Shown here piece after piece: positions 8,142 to 13,799 of a stretch of 15,208 nt of DNA. The notes under the pieces are model-generated. The model worked only from the letters and a program-made list of their open reading frames with translations. It had not been told where the DNA came from and ran no database searches. Numbering within the stretch: position 1 is the stretch's first letter; each line of letters starts with the position of its first letter. The position numbers were made by a program, and so were the translations under genes. This stretch comes from Saprospiraceae bacterium (lineage in GTDB: Bacteria > Bacteroidota > Bacteroidia > Chitinophagales > Saprospiraceae). Location of the stretch: NCBI GenBank assembly GCA_020852155.1, contig JADZBJ010000115.1:1-15208 (forward strand), written 5' to 3'.

Positions 8142-8294
8142 GAGGGTGCCTCATAAGTCATAAAAACGAGCAAATTAGGTTAACCGCTAATGACGCCAAA
8201 TACGCTAAGTTTTTGATTTTCAATATTTTGCGTATTTGGCGTCATTAGCGGTTAATCATAAAAAGCACGGAATCGCTACTTATGAGGCGACCGC
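8142..8294. repeat. MITE-like palindromic repeat, copy 3 (complete)
   Basis: A 153 bp element starting 11 bp after the thioredoxin stop codon. The ends carry an 11 bp perfect inverted repeat, GCCTCATAAGT (8148-8158) and ACTTATGAGGC (8278-8288), extended imperfectly outward. The core is a perfect 26 bp stem, 8180-8205 against 8230-8255, around a 24-base AT-rich loop. In RNA this would be a very strong hairpin able to protect or end the upstream transcript. Relative to copy 2, one stem position has changed on both arms so that pairing is kept. Confidence 0.9.
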
Positions 8295-8347
8295 TTGTTT
8301 TATATCCCGAAGGAAATAAGGGGAACAAAAGATACATCCTCTATAAC

Positions 8348-8465
8348 TTATCCCGGAGGGATAACAGGTTTATAGAAAAAAGCATCACACGAAATCTGCG
8401 ACCCCGGAGGGGTCGAACAAAATAACCACCAATTATTGCTATAAACCTGTGATGCCTTCGGTATC
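8348..8465. repeat. Hairpin repeat cluster R1, copy B
   Basis: The same module order as 4680-4797: TTATCCC-GGA-GGGATAA (8348-8364), CGACCCC-GGA-GGGGTCG (8399-8415) and GATGCC-TTC-GGTATC (8451-8465). CAGGTTTATAG (8365-8375) and CTATAAACCTG (8439-8449) are perfect inverted partners around the middle hairpin. A degenerate relative with core CCC-GAA-GG lies at 8306-8314. The interval 8131-8600 contains only repeats: MITE copy 3, this cluster and the first R2 direct repeat. Confidence 0.82.
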
Positions 8466-8467
8466 GG

Positions 8468-8558
8468 CGCTATCAGCAGCAACCCCTTTGATTTTTATGT
8501 ACTTAAATCAGAGATTTCCTGACAAGGCGTGTCGCGTCGGAGACGCTCACGAGCGAAG
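8468..8558. repeat. 91 bp direct repeat R2, left copy
   Basis: Identical to 9365-9455 except for one base (C at 8519, T at 9416). It contains AAATC-AGA-GATTT, GCGTC-GGA-GACGC (8534-8546) and CGCTC-AC-GAGCG (8544-8555). It lies 42 bp from the stop codon of the AT-rich gene at 8601, and the matching copy lies upstream of that gene, so the pair brackets it. Confidence 0.92.
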
Positions 8559-8600
8559 GGTTGGGAGAGGATGGTGGGGCAGAGGGTTCTAAAGTTCGAA

Positions 8601-9203
8601 TCAGTTTTTCTCCTTTGTTATTATTATTGTCGTTGTCCACCTCTCAACACTATCTTTTATAAACCATAAAATATATTTGAACATGCCAAAGTCAGTTTCA
8701 AATTGTAATCCAACGTGTTGAATAAGGTTTGGGTTAACCTTATAAATTCTTTCAGTAGAAATAACTTCCGAAGGATAGAGATAAGACGTAGATAGATTTA
8801 TTTCTTGCGCGATTGTAAATTTCTCAGGTTTTGGAACCATTAATTCAACATATTCTTGATCGAATGCTACAAATTCGTTCACAAACCCAGCATCAATTTT
8901 TTGTTCTAGAATTTGAAATCTGATCCTTTTCTTCATGCATATTACTTTGGAAGTATTTTCTATTTCTGTCCTTATTTTCAAAATCCCCTCATTTTTATCA
9001 ATCCAGGTTGGAATTATTCGCAATGCCACTTTAGGGGAAAAATTTATATAAATAAATAGTGTTATGATTGCAGCCAACAGAATTGCAATGGTCTCAATCT
9101 TGGTTTTAGTTGTTTCAGGGTCTGTATTCAGGCCATTGAAAATCCATAAGCCAACAACAACAAAGAGCAGAATTTGAATAGTTGCTCGTATTATTTTTAT
9201 CAT
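8601..9203 (-). CDS. Hypothetical membrane-anchored protein, AT-rich orphan
   Basis: A 200-residue protein I do not recognise. Two hydrophobic helices near the N-terminus (about 6-24, IQILLFVVVGLWIF, and 38-55, IAILLAAIITLFIYI) are joined by a short polar loop. The remaining ~145 residues are soluble and look beta-rich (LKIRTEIENTS, RIRFQILEQ, YVELMVPKP). With two membrane passes, both ends should lie on the same side, probably the cytoplasm. I start at the ATG at 9203, which puts the first helix at the N-terminus; the frame is open to 9278, but that part overlaps a hairpin repeat. TGA stop. Composition is AT-rich compared with neighbours. Direct 91 bp repeats bracket the gene, suggesting that it entered as a unit. 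Function unknown. Confidence 0.7.
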   Translation of the reverse strand: MIKIIRATIQILLFVVVGLWIFNGLNTDPETTKTKIETIAILLAAIITLFIYINFSPKVALRIIPTWIDKNEGILKIRTEIENTSKVICMKKRIRFQILEQKIDAGFVNEFVAFDQEYVELMVPKPEKFTIAQEINLSTSYLYPSEVISTERIYKVNPNLIQHVGLQFETDFGMFKYILWFIKDSVERWTTTIIITKEKN

Positions 9204-9266
9204 TTTATTTTTTTTATTGAATTTAAATGATGTTAACCGTTTGGCGAAAAGATGTTGACATGTATC

Positions 9267-9319
9267 GCTCGCGAGCATTTTTAATGCGAAGTGTTACGGT
9301 TGCAAGTCTCCAGACTTGC
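9267..9319. repeat. Pair of short palindromes upstream of the AT-rich orphan gene
   Basis: GCTCGCGAGC (9267-9276) is a perfect 10-base palindrome related to the CGCTC-AC-GAGCG motif. GCAAGTCT-CC-AGACTTGC (9302-9319) is an 8 bp hairpin. They belong to the same repeat-filled zone as the R2 block at 9365. Confidence 0.55.
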
Positions 9320-9364
9320 GTTGTTTCAAGCGACCTTTAGCAACTACAAACTTCGTTGTTTTTT

Positions 9365-9455
9365 CGCTATCAGCAGCAACCCCTTTGATTTTTATGTACT
9401 TAAATCAGAGATTTCTTGACAAGGCGTGTCGCGTCGGAGACGCTCACGAGCGAAG
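9365..9455. repeat. 91 bp direct repeat R2, right copy
   Basis: Matches 8468-8558 with one mismatch, offset by exactly 897 bp. Beyond 9455 the two copies diverge quickly. The rest of 9456-9622 holds an AT-rich stretch with a possible terminator and no gene I can support. Confidence 0.92.
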
Positions 9456-9491
9456 AGAGGAAACAGGATGGTATGCAACAGTCATTCCCCC

Positions 9492-9528
9492 AAAAAACCA
9501 CTACTTATAGTCAACACAAAGTGGTTTT
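9492..9528 (-). terminator. Possible intrinsic terminator of the pentapeptide-repeat gene
   Basis: On the minus strand, AAAACCACT (9528-9520) pairs with AGTGGTTTT (9502-9494), nine perfect pairs, and the 3' arm runs into six T residues ending at 9492. It lies about 95 bp past the stop codon of the gene at 9623. The 17-base loop is longer than usual. Confidence 0.4.
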
Positions 9529-9622
9529 GAACAAATCGCGTCTGTAAATCCTTGAAAATCAAGAAAATCAATCATGGAAATCTACAAAATCACATAAATC
9601 AGGGTATAAAACCATCTCACCC

Positions 9623-10180
9623 TCAACTCCCCAAATCCACCTTCACGCCATACTTGTCCAGCAAGCCCGTCACGCTGGTGAGCGAAAAATGCGCTTTTCT
9701 GATGCGGTTGTTGTCCGGGTCAATGCGGTAATTAATCGAGCGTCGGAGATCGGCCTGCTCCAGGTTGGTGTTGTCGAAAATAGCGTCAGTCAGGTCGCAG
9801 GTGTCAAATACGGCTTCTGTGAGGTCGCATTCCGTGAAATCAACCTCCAGCAACTGGCAATGACTGAATCGCGTATAGCGGATTTTTTTGCCATAAAACG
9901 AGGCGTGCGACAACTGGCAATGTTCAAAAGAGAAGGACAGCCCAAAATCATGGCAAGCCTCAAAATTGAGGCCGAGCATCTTGCAATTCCTGAAAATGGC
10001 GTCGCGCCAGACCGTCTTGTCCATGCGCGCCATGCTGAAATTGCAATCCACAAATTCGCAATCCATGAACCGGAAAGCAGACAGGTCTGCATTGGAAAAA
10101 TCGCACTGCCTGAACAGGCAATTTTCATAGTCGTCTTTGGGCAAGGGGTTGTCCTGAAACTGTATGTCTGTGTAAGTCAT
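9623..10180 (-). CDS. Pentapeptide-repeat protein, Qnr/McbG-like
   Basis: A 185-residue protein made largely of A(D/N)LxF-type pentapeptide repeats from about 18 to 150 (ENCLFRQCDFSNADL, EVDFTECDLTEAVF), which fold as a right-handed quadrilateral beta-helix. A non-repeat segment near 90-105 (YGKKIRYTRF) and the C-terminal LTSVTGLLDKYGVKV recall the layout of Qnr and related gyrase-protecting proteins, whose DNA-like shape binds topoisomerase. The resemblance is in architecture; quinolone protection is not shown by sequence. It is somewhat shorter than Qnr (about 215 residues). ATG at 10180 preceded by a purine-rich AGGGGAC. It follows the DUF1801 gene after only 5 bp, so the two are probably one operon. 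No signal peptide, hence cytoplasmic. Confidence 0.9.
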   Translation of the reverse strand: MTYTDIQFQDNPLPKDDYENCLFRQCDFSNADLSAFRFMDCEFVDCNFSMARMDKTVWRDAIFRNCKMLGLNFEACHDFGLSFSFEHCQLSHASFYGKKIRYTRFSHCQLLEVDFTECDLTEAVFDTCDLTDAIFDNTNLEQADLRRSINYRIDPDNNRIRKAHFSLTSVTGLLDKYGVKVDLGS

Positions 10181-10185
10181 GTCCC

Positions 10186-10542
10186 CTACCCTTTTGCTTT
10201 ACTTTCACTCACGCGAAATTTGACGATATCGGCTATCAGCGCTTCGGGCAGTGGCTGGTCAAGCGGAAACTGCACGGAACCTTTGCCTTGTTTGTAGGCG
10301 CTTAGCGCTTCGGCAAAAGCCGCGTGCCCTGTAGGCGTGGCATAAAAGCCGATATGCCCGGCATAACCGGCAAAATAGACCAGCGGCTTTTTGTTGATTT
10401 TGTAGGCAGGCATGCCGTAAGCAATGCTTTCAACGGCCTCCGGTGCATGTTCGCGAATGAGGCTGCGCATACGATTGAGCCTTTCCTGTATATGGTCAGG
10501 AAAGGAGGCGATGTAGGCTTCGACGGTGGTATATTTTTCCAT
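10186..10542 (-). CDS. DUF1801 (YdhG-like) protein
   Basis: A 118-residue cytoplasmic protein with the DUF1801 fold: TVEAYIASFPDHIQERLNRMRSLI, then ESIAYGMPAYKINKKPLVYFAGYAGHIGFY, then a C-terminal basic helix (IADIVKFRVSESKAKG). Family members are frataxin-like in shape, and one Bacillus relative has been called an iron chaperone; for most the role is unknown. I start at ATG 10542; the codon just before is GTG and could also be used. TAG stop, which matters for judging the in-frame TAG at 3760. The pentapeptide gene begins 5 bp downstream, so they are likely co-transcribed. Confidence 0.88.
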   Translation of the reverse strand: MEKYTTVEAYIASFPDHIQERLNRMRSLIREHAPEAVESIAYGMPAYKINKKPLVYFAGYAGHIGFYATPTGHAAFAEALSAYKQGKGSVQFPLDQPLPEALIADIVKFRVSESKAKG

Positions 10543-10636
10543 CACGGATCAGGATTTACCGGATTTTGGGATTTGCAGGATTTAAACGCGGATAAAGCAG
10601 ATAAAACGCAGATAACGCGGATTGCTGCATCATCGG
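10543..10636. repeat. Degenerate GGATTT/CGCGGAT repeat between genes
   Basis: A 94 bp gap filled by short recurring words (GGATTT, CGCGGATAA, CGCAGATAA). The same words fill 11102-11253 and reappear as fragments near 12500-12530 and 15110-15160. I see no promoter or terminator in it. Confidence 0.55.
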
Positions 10637-11101
10637 TTATTGTCTGACCATTTTTTTAATCAATGAAATCTGACCGAGGTGGTAGTGGGTGTGCTCGACA
10701 ATGCCGAAAATATTGCGGTAAAATGTGCCGTATTTCGACTCGGAAAAATCGTCAAACAGGCGCTCTTCCGGGAATGCCTCAACGGCCTGCGCAAACAGTT
10801 CGGCGTCGGCCATGACTTTATCCACCATGTCGCGCCATTCGGCCTCGGATGTCAGGGGCTGCAAATCAAAACTGAACTTGTCGCTGGCCACCAACGGGCC
10901 GCCTTGCAGGACTTTCAATACGGGATTGACGTAATAATGGATGTGGAATACCAACAGGGCAATGGTGTTCAATCCGTGTACCTGGGTGGTAGCCTCCTGC
11001 AGCGTGACATCAGCCAGGGTGTCTTTCAGGTTGACGGCTGTCCAGTTTTTACCAAAGAATACATCGCGGAAATGCTTGGCTAATTGTTGTGGTGTGGTCA
11101 T
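10637..11101 (-). CDS. DinB-superfamily four-helix protein
   Basis: A 154-residue protein with the DinB/YfiT four-helix-bundle fold, a family that includes metal-dependent thiol transferases. The likely metal ligands are a histidine of the first HxH (His53/His55 in FHIHYY) and the pair His137/His141 in EHTHYHLGQ. The C-terminal helix HLGQISLIKKMVRQ is characteristic. No signal peptide, so cytoplasmic. ATG at 11101, TAA stop. The fold is clear, but substrate and thiol cofactor are not. It shares strand with the DUF1801 and pentapeptide genes, though repeat-filled gaps on both sides make a single operon uncertain. Confidence 0.88.
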   Translation of the reverse strand: MTTPQQLAKHFRDVFFGKNWTAVNLKDTLADVTLQEATTQVHGLNTIALLVFHIHYYVNPVLKVLQGGPLVASDKFSFDLQPLTSEAEWRDMVDKVMADAELFAQAVEAFPEERLFDDFSESKYGTFYRNIFGIVEHTHYHLGQISLIKKMVRQ

Positions 11102-11253
11102 AACGCGGATTTAGCGGATGAACCGCGGATTTACGCGGATAAATACGGATTGAGCGGATTTTCTTAGTGTTTCTTCGTGAATCTTAGTGCCTTCGTGGTG
11201 AAAGAAATTCGGATTTGGCGGATGAAACGCGGATTTTCGCGGATGTGGTTTTG
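11102..11253. repeat. Interspersed CGCGGATTT / CTTAGTG repeat tract
   Basis: The 152 bp between ruvB and the DinB gene consists of repeated CGGATTT and CGCGGAT words, then an inverted, diverged copy of the 47 bp repeat at 15083-15129 (11161-11205, with TCTTAGTG and GCCTTCGTGGTGAAA), then more CGGAT words up to the ruvB stop codon. No coding content seen. Confidence 0.65.
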
Positions 11254-12270
11254 TTAAAACAACATTCCCGCTTGCGGTGGCGGCACCACGCCGATGTGGC
11301 GGTATGCCTTTTCGGTGGCGATACGGCCGCGGGGGGTGCGCTGCAGAAAGCCTTCCATGATGAGGAAGGGTTCGTGAACTTCTTCGATGGTGCCGGCTTC
11401 TTCGCCCACGGCAGTGCCGATGGTGGTCAGTCCGACCGGCCCGCCTTTGAATTTGTGAATGATGCTGCTAAGGATGCGAATGTCCATTTCATCGAGTCCG
11501 CTTTCGTCCACGTCCAGGGCAGAAAGTCCGTAGCGGGCAATGTCTTCATTGACAGAGCCGTCGCCCTTGATCTGTGCGAAGTCGCGGATGCGGCGCAGGA
11601 GGGCATTGGCAATACGCGGCGTACCGCGACTGCGCCTTGCAATCTCATAAGCGCCATCTTCTGTAATCGGAATGGACAGTATCTCTGCCGAACGATTCAA
11701 AATGCGCTTGAGCGTGGCGACGTCGTAGTAGTCGAGGTGGCAGGTGATGCCAAAGCGCGCGCGCAGGGGCGACGTCAGCAGGCCCATACGCGTGGTGGCG
11801 CCGATCAGGGTAAAAGGGTTGAGGGTAATTTGAATACTGCGCGCATTAGGCCCCGAATCAATCATAATGTCAATGCGGTAATCCTCCATGGCGGAGTACA
11901 GGTATTCTTCAACGACGGTATTTAAACGGTGAATTTCATCAATAAACAGGACGTCGCCGGGTTCGAGGTTGGTGAGCAGTCCGGCCAGGTCGCCCGGTTT
12001 TTCCAACACGGGGCCGCTGGTCATTTTGAGGCTGGCCTCGAGTTCGTTGGTGATGATATGCGAAAGGGTGGTTTTACCCAGTCCTGGCGGGCCGTGCAGC
12101 AGAACGTGGTCGAGCGCTTCGCCGCGTTGTTTGGCTGCCTGAATGAAAACCGTCAGGTTATCCACGATTTTCCGCTGTCCGCTGAATTCGTCCAGCAGTT
12201 TGGGCCGCAATGCCTTTTCGATGAGTTTTTCCTCACCGTTTGCCGGTTCGTTAGCGAGTTGTTTGGACAT
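11254..12270 (-). CDS. ruvB: Holliday junction branch-migration ATPase RuvB
   Basis: A 338-residue AAA+ ATPase, the motor that with RuvA drives branch migration of Holliday junctions before RuvC cuts them. Walker A is GPPGLGKTT (60-68), Walker B is LFIDEIH (to about 114), sensor 1 is GATTR (157-161) and the sensor 2 region is GTPRIAN (216-222). The C-terminal winged helix carries the typical GLTTIGTAVGE and RTPRGR segments. Length matches the family. ATG at 12270 and TAA stop. ruvA and ruvC are not in the window. The antisense frames over this gene are shadows. Confidence 0.98.
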   Translation of the reverse strand: MSKQLANEPANGEEKLIEKALRPKLLDEFSGQRKIVDNLTVFIQAAKQRGEALDHVLLHGPPGLGKTTLSHIITNELEASLKMTSGPVLEKPGDLAGLLTNLEPGDVLFIDEIHRLNTVVEEYLYSAMEDYRIDIMIDSGPNARSIQITLNPFTLIGATTRMGLLTSPLRARFGITCHLDYYDVATLKRILNRSAEILSIPITEDGAYEIARRSRGTPRIANALLRRIRDFAQIKGDGSVNEDIARYGLSALDVDESGLDEMDIRILSSIIHKFKGGPVGLTTIGTAVGEEAGTIEEVHEPFLIMEGFLQRTPRGRIATEKAYRHIGVVPPPQAGMLF

Positions 12271-12316
12271 CAGGAAATGTGAAGTTGTTGGTTGAAAAAG
12301 GTGGAGGGTAAATTTT

Positions 12317-12387
12317 GGTTACCCGCTAAAGACGCTACAATGACGATGATTAATATTTGGCGTTTTGGGCGGTCTTGGCGGTTAATT
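12317..12387. repeat. Degenerate relative of the MITE-like palindrome
   Basis: TTACCCGCTAAAGACGC on the left and GGCGGTCTTGGCGGTTAA on the right are imperfect inverted partners and resemble the arm TTAACCGCTAATGACGC of the elements at 2105 and 8142. The terminal repeats are missing. It lies in the 373 bp divergent gap between ruvB and the membrane protein gene; the rest of that gap holds CGCAGAAAATCTGCG-type repeat words and the promoter candidate below. Confidence 0.5.
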
Positions 12388-12608
12388 GGGTTTATAACGC
12401 CTATTCATTGGATAACCCAGCGCAAAAATGACATTTTTTGTTTGAAATACAGCATTTACTTTGTATTTTTTCACATTACCGGACAATTTCCCCAGAGATG
12501 CCGCAGAAAATCTGCGTTATCTGCGGGAAATTTGTCATACTCGGAACTTCATAGGGGCTGTTTTCCCTTTTTTCAAAAAAATCATCCTCTGGCCTTCACC
12601 ATTCACCC

Positions 12609-12637
12609 TTTGCCTAAATTTTTACAACGTATGTTTG
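12609..12637 (+). promoter_or_regulatory. Candidate Bacteroidota promoter for the membrane protein gene
   Basis: TTTG at 12609-12612 and TATGTTTG at 12630-12637 are separated by 17 bases, within the 17-23 reported for Bacteroidota promoters (TTG/TTTG and TAnnTTTG). Transcription would start near 12644. That coincides with the first ATG and would give an almost leaderless message, or a ~40-base leader if translation begins at 12686. Confidence 0.4.
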
Positions 12638-12643
12638 CTGCCG

Positions 12644-13348
12644 ATGGAAGTTATAGACACCGGGCGTTTTCAGCCTGACATTATTATGGCCGGAATTCGC
12701 CTCGGCGAGCCAATGATCGCGCTCACCTCGGTCATTGTTGCCTTGGTTTGTTTTTATGGTGCATGGCGTATTCAGCCGACAAATTCCAGCAAGCGTTTAG
12801 GGCAAATTTTTGTCGCATTAACGGGCATTTCCACGCTGATCGGCGGTATTGTGGGCCATGCATTTTTGCATAAGTTTCCGTTTGAATACAAACTGGCGGG
12901 CTGGCTGCCGGGTATGCTGGCTGTTTCAGCCGTTGAACAGGCGAGTATCGTTCGTTTGCGCGAAATCGGCGGGCGCTTCCAGGCTGCTCGATGGCTGAGT
13001 TGGGTTAATATGGTCGAACTGACGCTTTCGCTGACCATTATCACGACATTGGTGTGGTTTCCTTTGGTGGAAATTCACTCTGCTTTCGGGTTTTTAGGCA
13101 TTGTTTTGCCCATTGAATGGTTGCTATACCGCCATTATAAACGGCAAGACAGTTATTTCATGCTCCTGTGTATCGGACTGCTGGTAGCCGCAGTCGTCGC
13201 GCATATCCTGAAATTTTCATTTTGCCGGTGGTTCAGTTTTTTTGACATTGCGCATGTATTCATGGCTGTCGCACTGTGGCAGGCGTCGAGAGCATTTCGG
13301 GCAGCGGATTACGTTGAAAAAGCGGATTTGCAACTGCAATCGCCCTGA
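12644..13348 (+). CDS. Seven-helix integral membrane protein, possibly DUF6962-like
   Basis: A 234-residue protein with about seven membrane helices: MIALTSVIVALVCFY, IFVALTGISTLIGGIVG, LPGMLAVSAVEQASI, LTLSLTIITTLVWF, FGFLGIVLPIEWLLY, LLCIGLLVAAVVAHI and FDIAHVFMAVALW. Histidines in helix 2 (GHAFLHKF) and Asp-His in helix 7 are reminiscent of ceramidase-like or related seven-helix families, but I cannot show an active site. It may belong to the Bacteroidota DUF6962 type; this is recollection, not a search. I start at ATG 12644; ATG 12686 (220 residues) is equally possible and fits the promoter spacing better. The open frame before 12644 runs through repeat DNA and is not coding. The TGA stop lies inside the first, degenerate unit of the hairpin array. 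Confidence 0.78.
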   Translation: MEVIDTGRFQPDIIMAGIRLGEPMIALTSVIVALVCFYGAWRIQPTNSSKRLGQIFVALTGISTLIGGIVGHAFLHKFPFEYKLAGWLPGMLAVSAVEQASIVRLREIGGRFQAARWLSWVNMVELTLSLTIITTLVWFPLVEIHSAFGFLGIVLPIEWLLYRHYKRQDSYFMLLCIGLLVAAVVAHILKFSFCRWFSFFDIAHVFMAVALWQASRAFRAADYVEKADLQLQSP

Positions 13349-13711
13349 CGGGGTTGATACAACCATTCAATAAACAGGGAACCCTACGGGGTTGGGTTCG
13401 ACATTTCTACATCTATAAACAGGGAACCCCTACGGGGTTGGGTTCGACATTTCTACATCTATAAACAGGGAACCCCTACGGGGTTTTGTGGCTGCAATTA
13501 CGTTGTTTGTAAACAGGGAACCGTACGGGGTTTTGCGGCTGCGATTACGCTATTTGTAAACAGGAAACCCCTACGGGGTTGGGTTCGACATTTCTACATC
13601 TATAAACAGGGAACCCCTACGGGGTTGGGAGGCTGCGATTACGCTGTTTGTAAACAGGGAACCCCTACGGGGTTTTGCGGCAACGATTGCGTTGTTGATA
13701 AGGAAACCCCG
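13343..13711. repeat. Hairpin array, ~46 bp period, two recurring spacer types
   Basis: Seven clear units begin at 13371, 13416, 13462, 13510, 13557, 13603 and 13651, spaced 44-48 bp, with degenerate units near 13343 and 13699. Each has a conserved part starting TAAACAGGGAACC and containing AACCCC-TAC-GGGGTT, whose other strand has a GTA loop. The ~22-base spacers are of two kinds: GGGTTCGACATTTCTACATC-like (units 1, 2, 5) and GGCTGCGATTACG-like (units 3, 4, 6, 7). Because the spacers recur, this is not CRISPR. The array fills most of the 451 bp between the convergent membrane protein and selD genes; no real gene lies in it. Confidence 0.92.
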
Positions 13712-13739
13712 ATTGCTATACGCTACTGCGCATTTTTTA

Positions 13740-13773
13740 TTCCCCGCAGATTTTTTGTGAAATCTGCGGGGAA
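13740..13773. terminator. 14 bp perfect hairpin at the 3' end of selD
   Basis: TTCCCCGCAGATTT (13740-13753) pairs perfectly with AAATCTGCGGGGAA (13760-13773) around a six-base loop. It is 26 bp beyond the selD stop and lies between convergent genes, a suitable place for a shared terminator. Neither strand has a clear U-tract after the stem, so it may act by protecting RNA ends. Confidence 0.45.
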
Positions 13774-13799
13774 GGTCAAGTAATATGGTTCTTGAAAAC

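Noticed and set aside
2105..8294. Target-site duplications at the MITE-like copies
   Set aside because: The bases flanking copies 2 and 3 do not form a convincing direct duplication, so mobility is suggested only by copy number and terminal inverted repeats.
8468..9455. Integron attC sites around the AT-rich gene
   Set aside because: The repeats lack the paired RYYYAAC/GTTRRRY core sites, and no integron integrase is visible. A cassette-like reading remains, but not as a classical integron.
11215..11925. 236-residue plus-strand frame over ruvB
   Set aside because: Antisense shadow of a strongly conserved gene, starting in repeat DNA and with no recognisable domain.
13371..13711. CRISPR array
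   Set aside because: Period and repeat length look right, but spacers fall into two recurring near-identical types, the repeat is a GC-rich palindrome of another family, and no cas gene is present.
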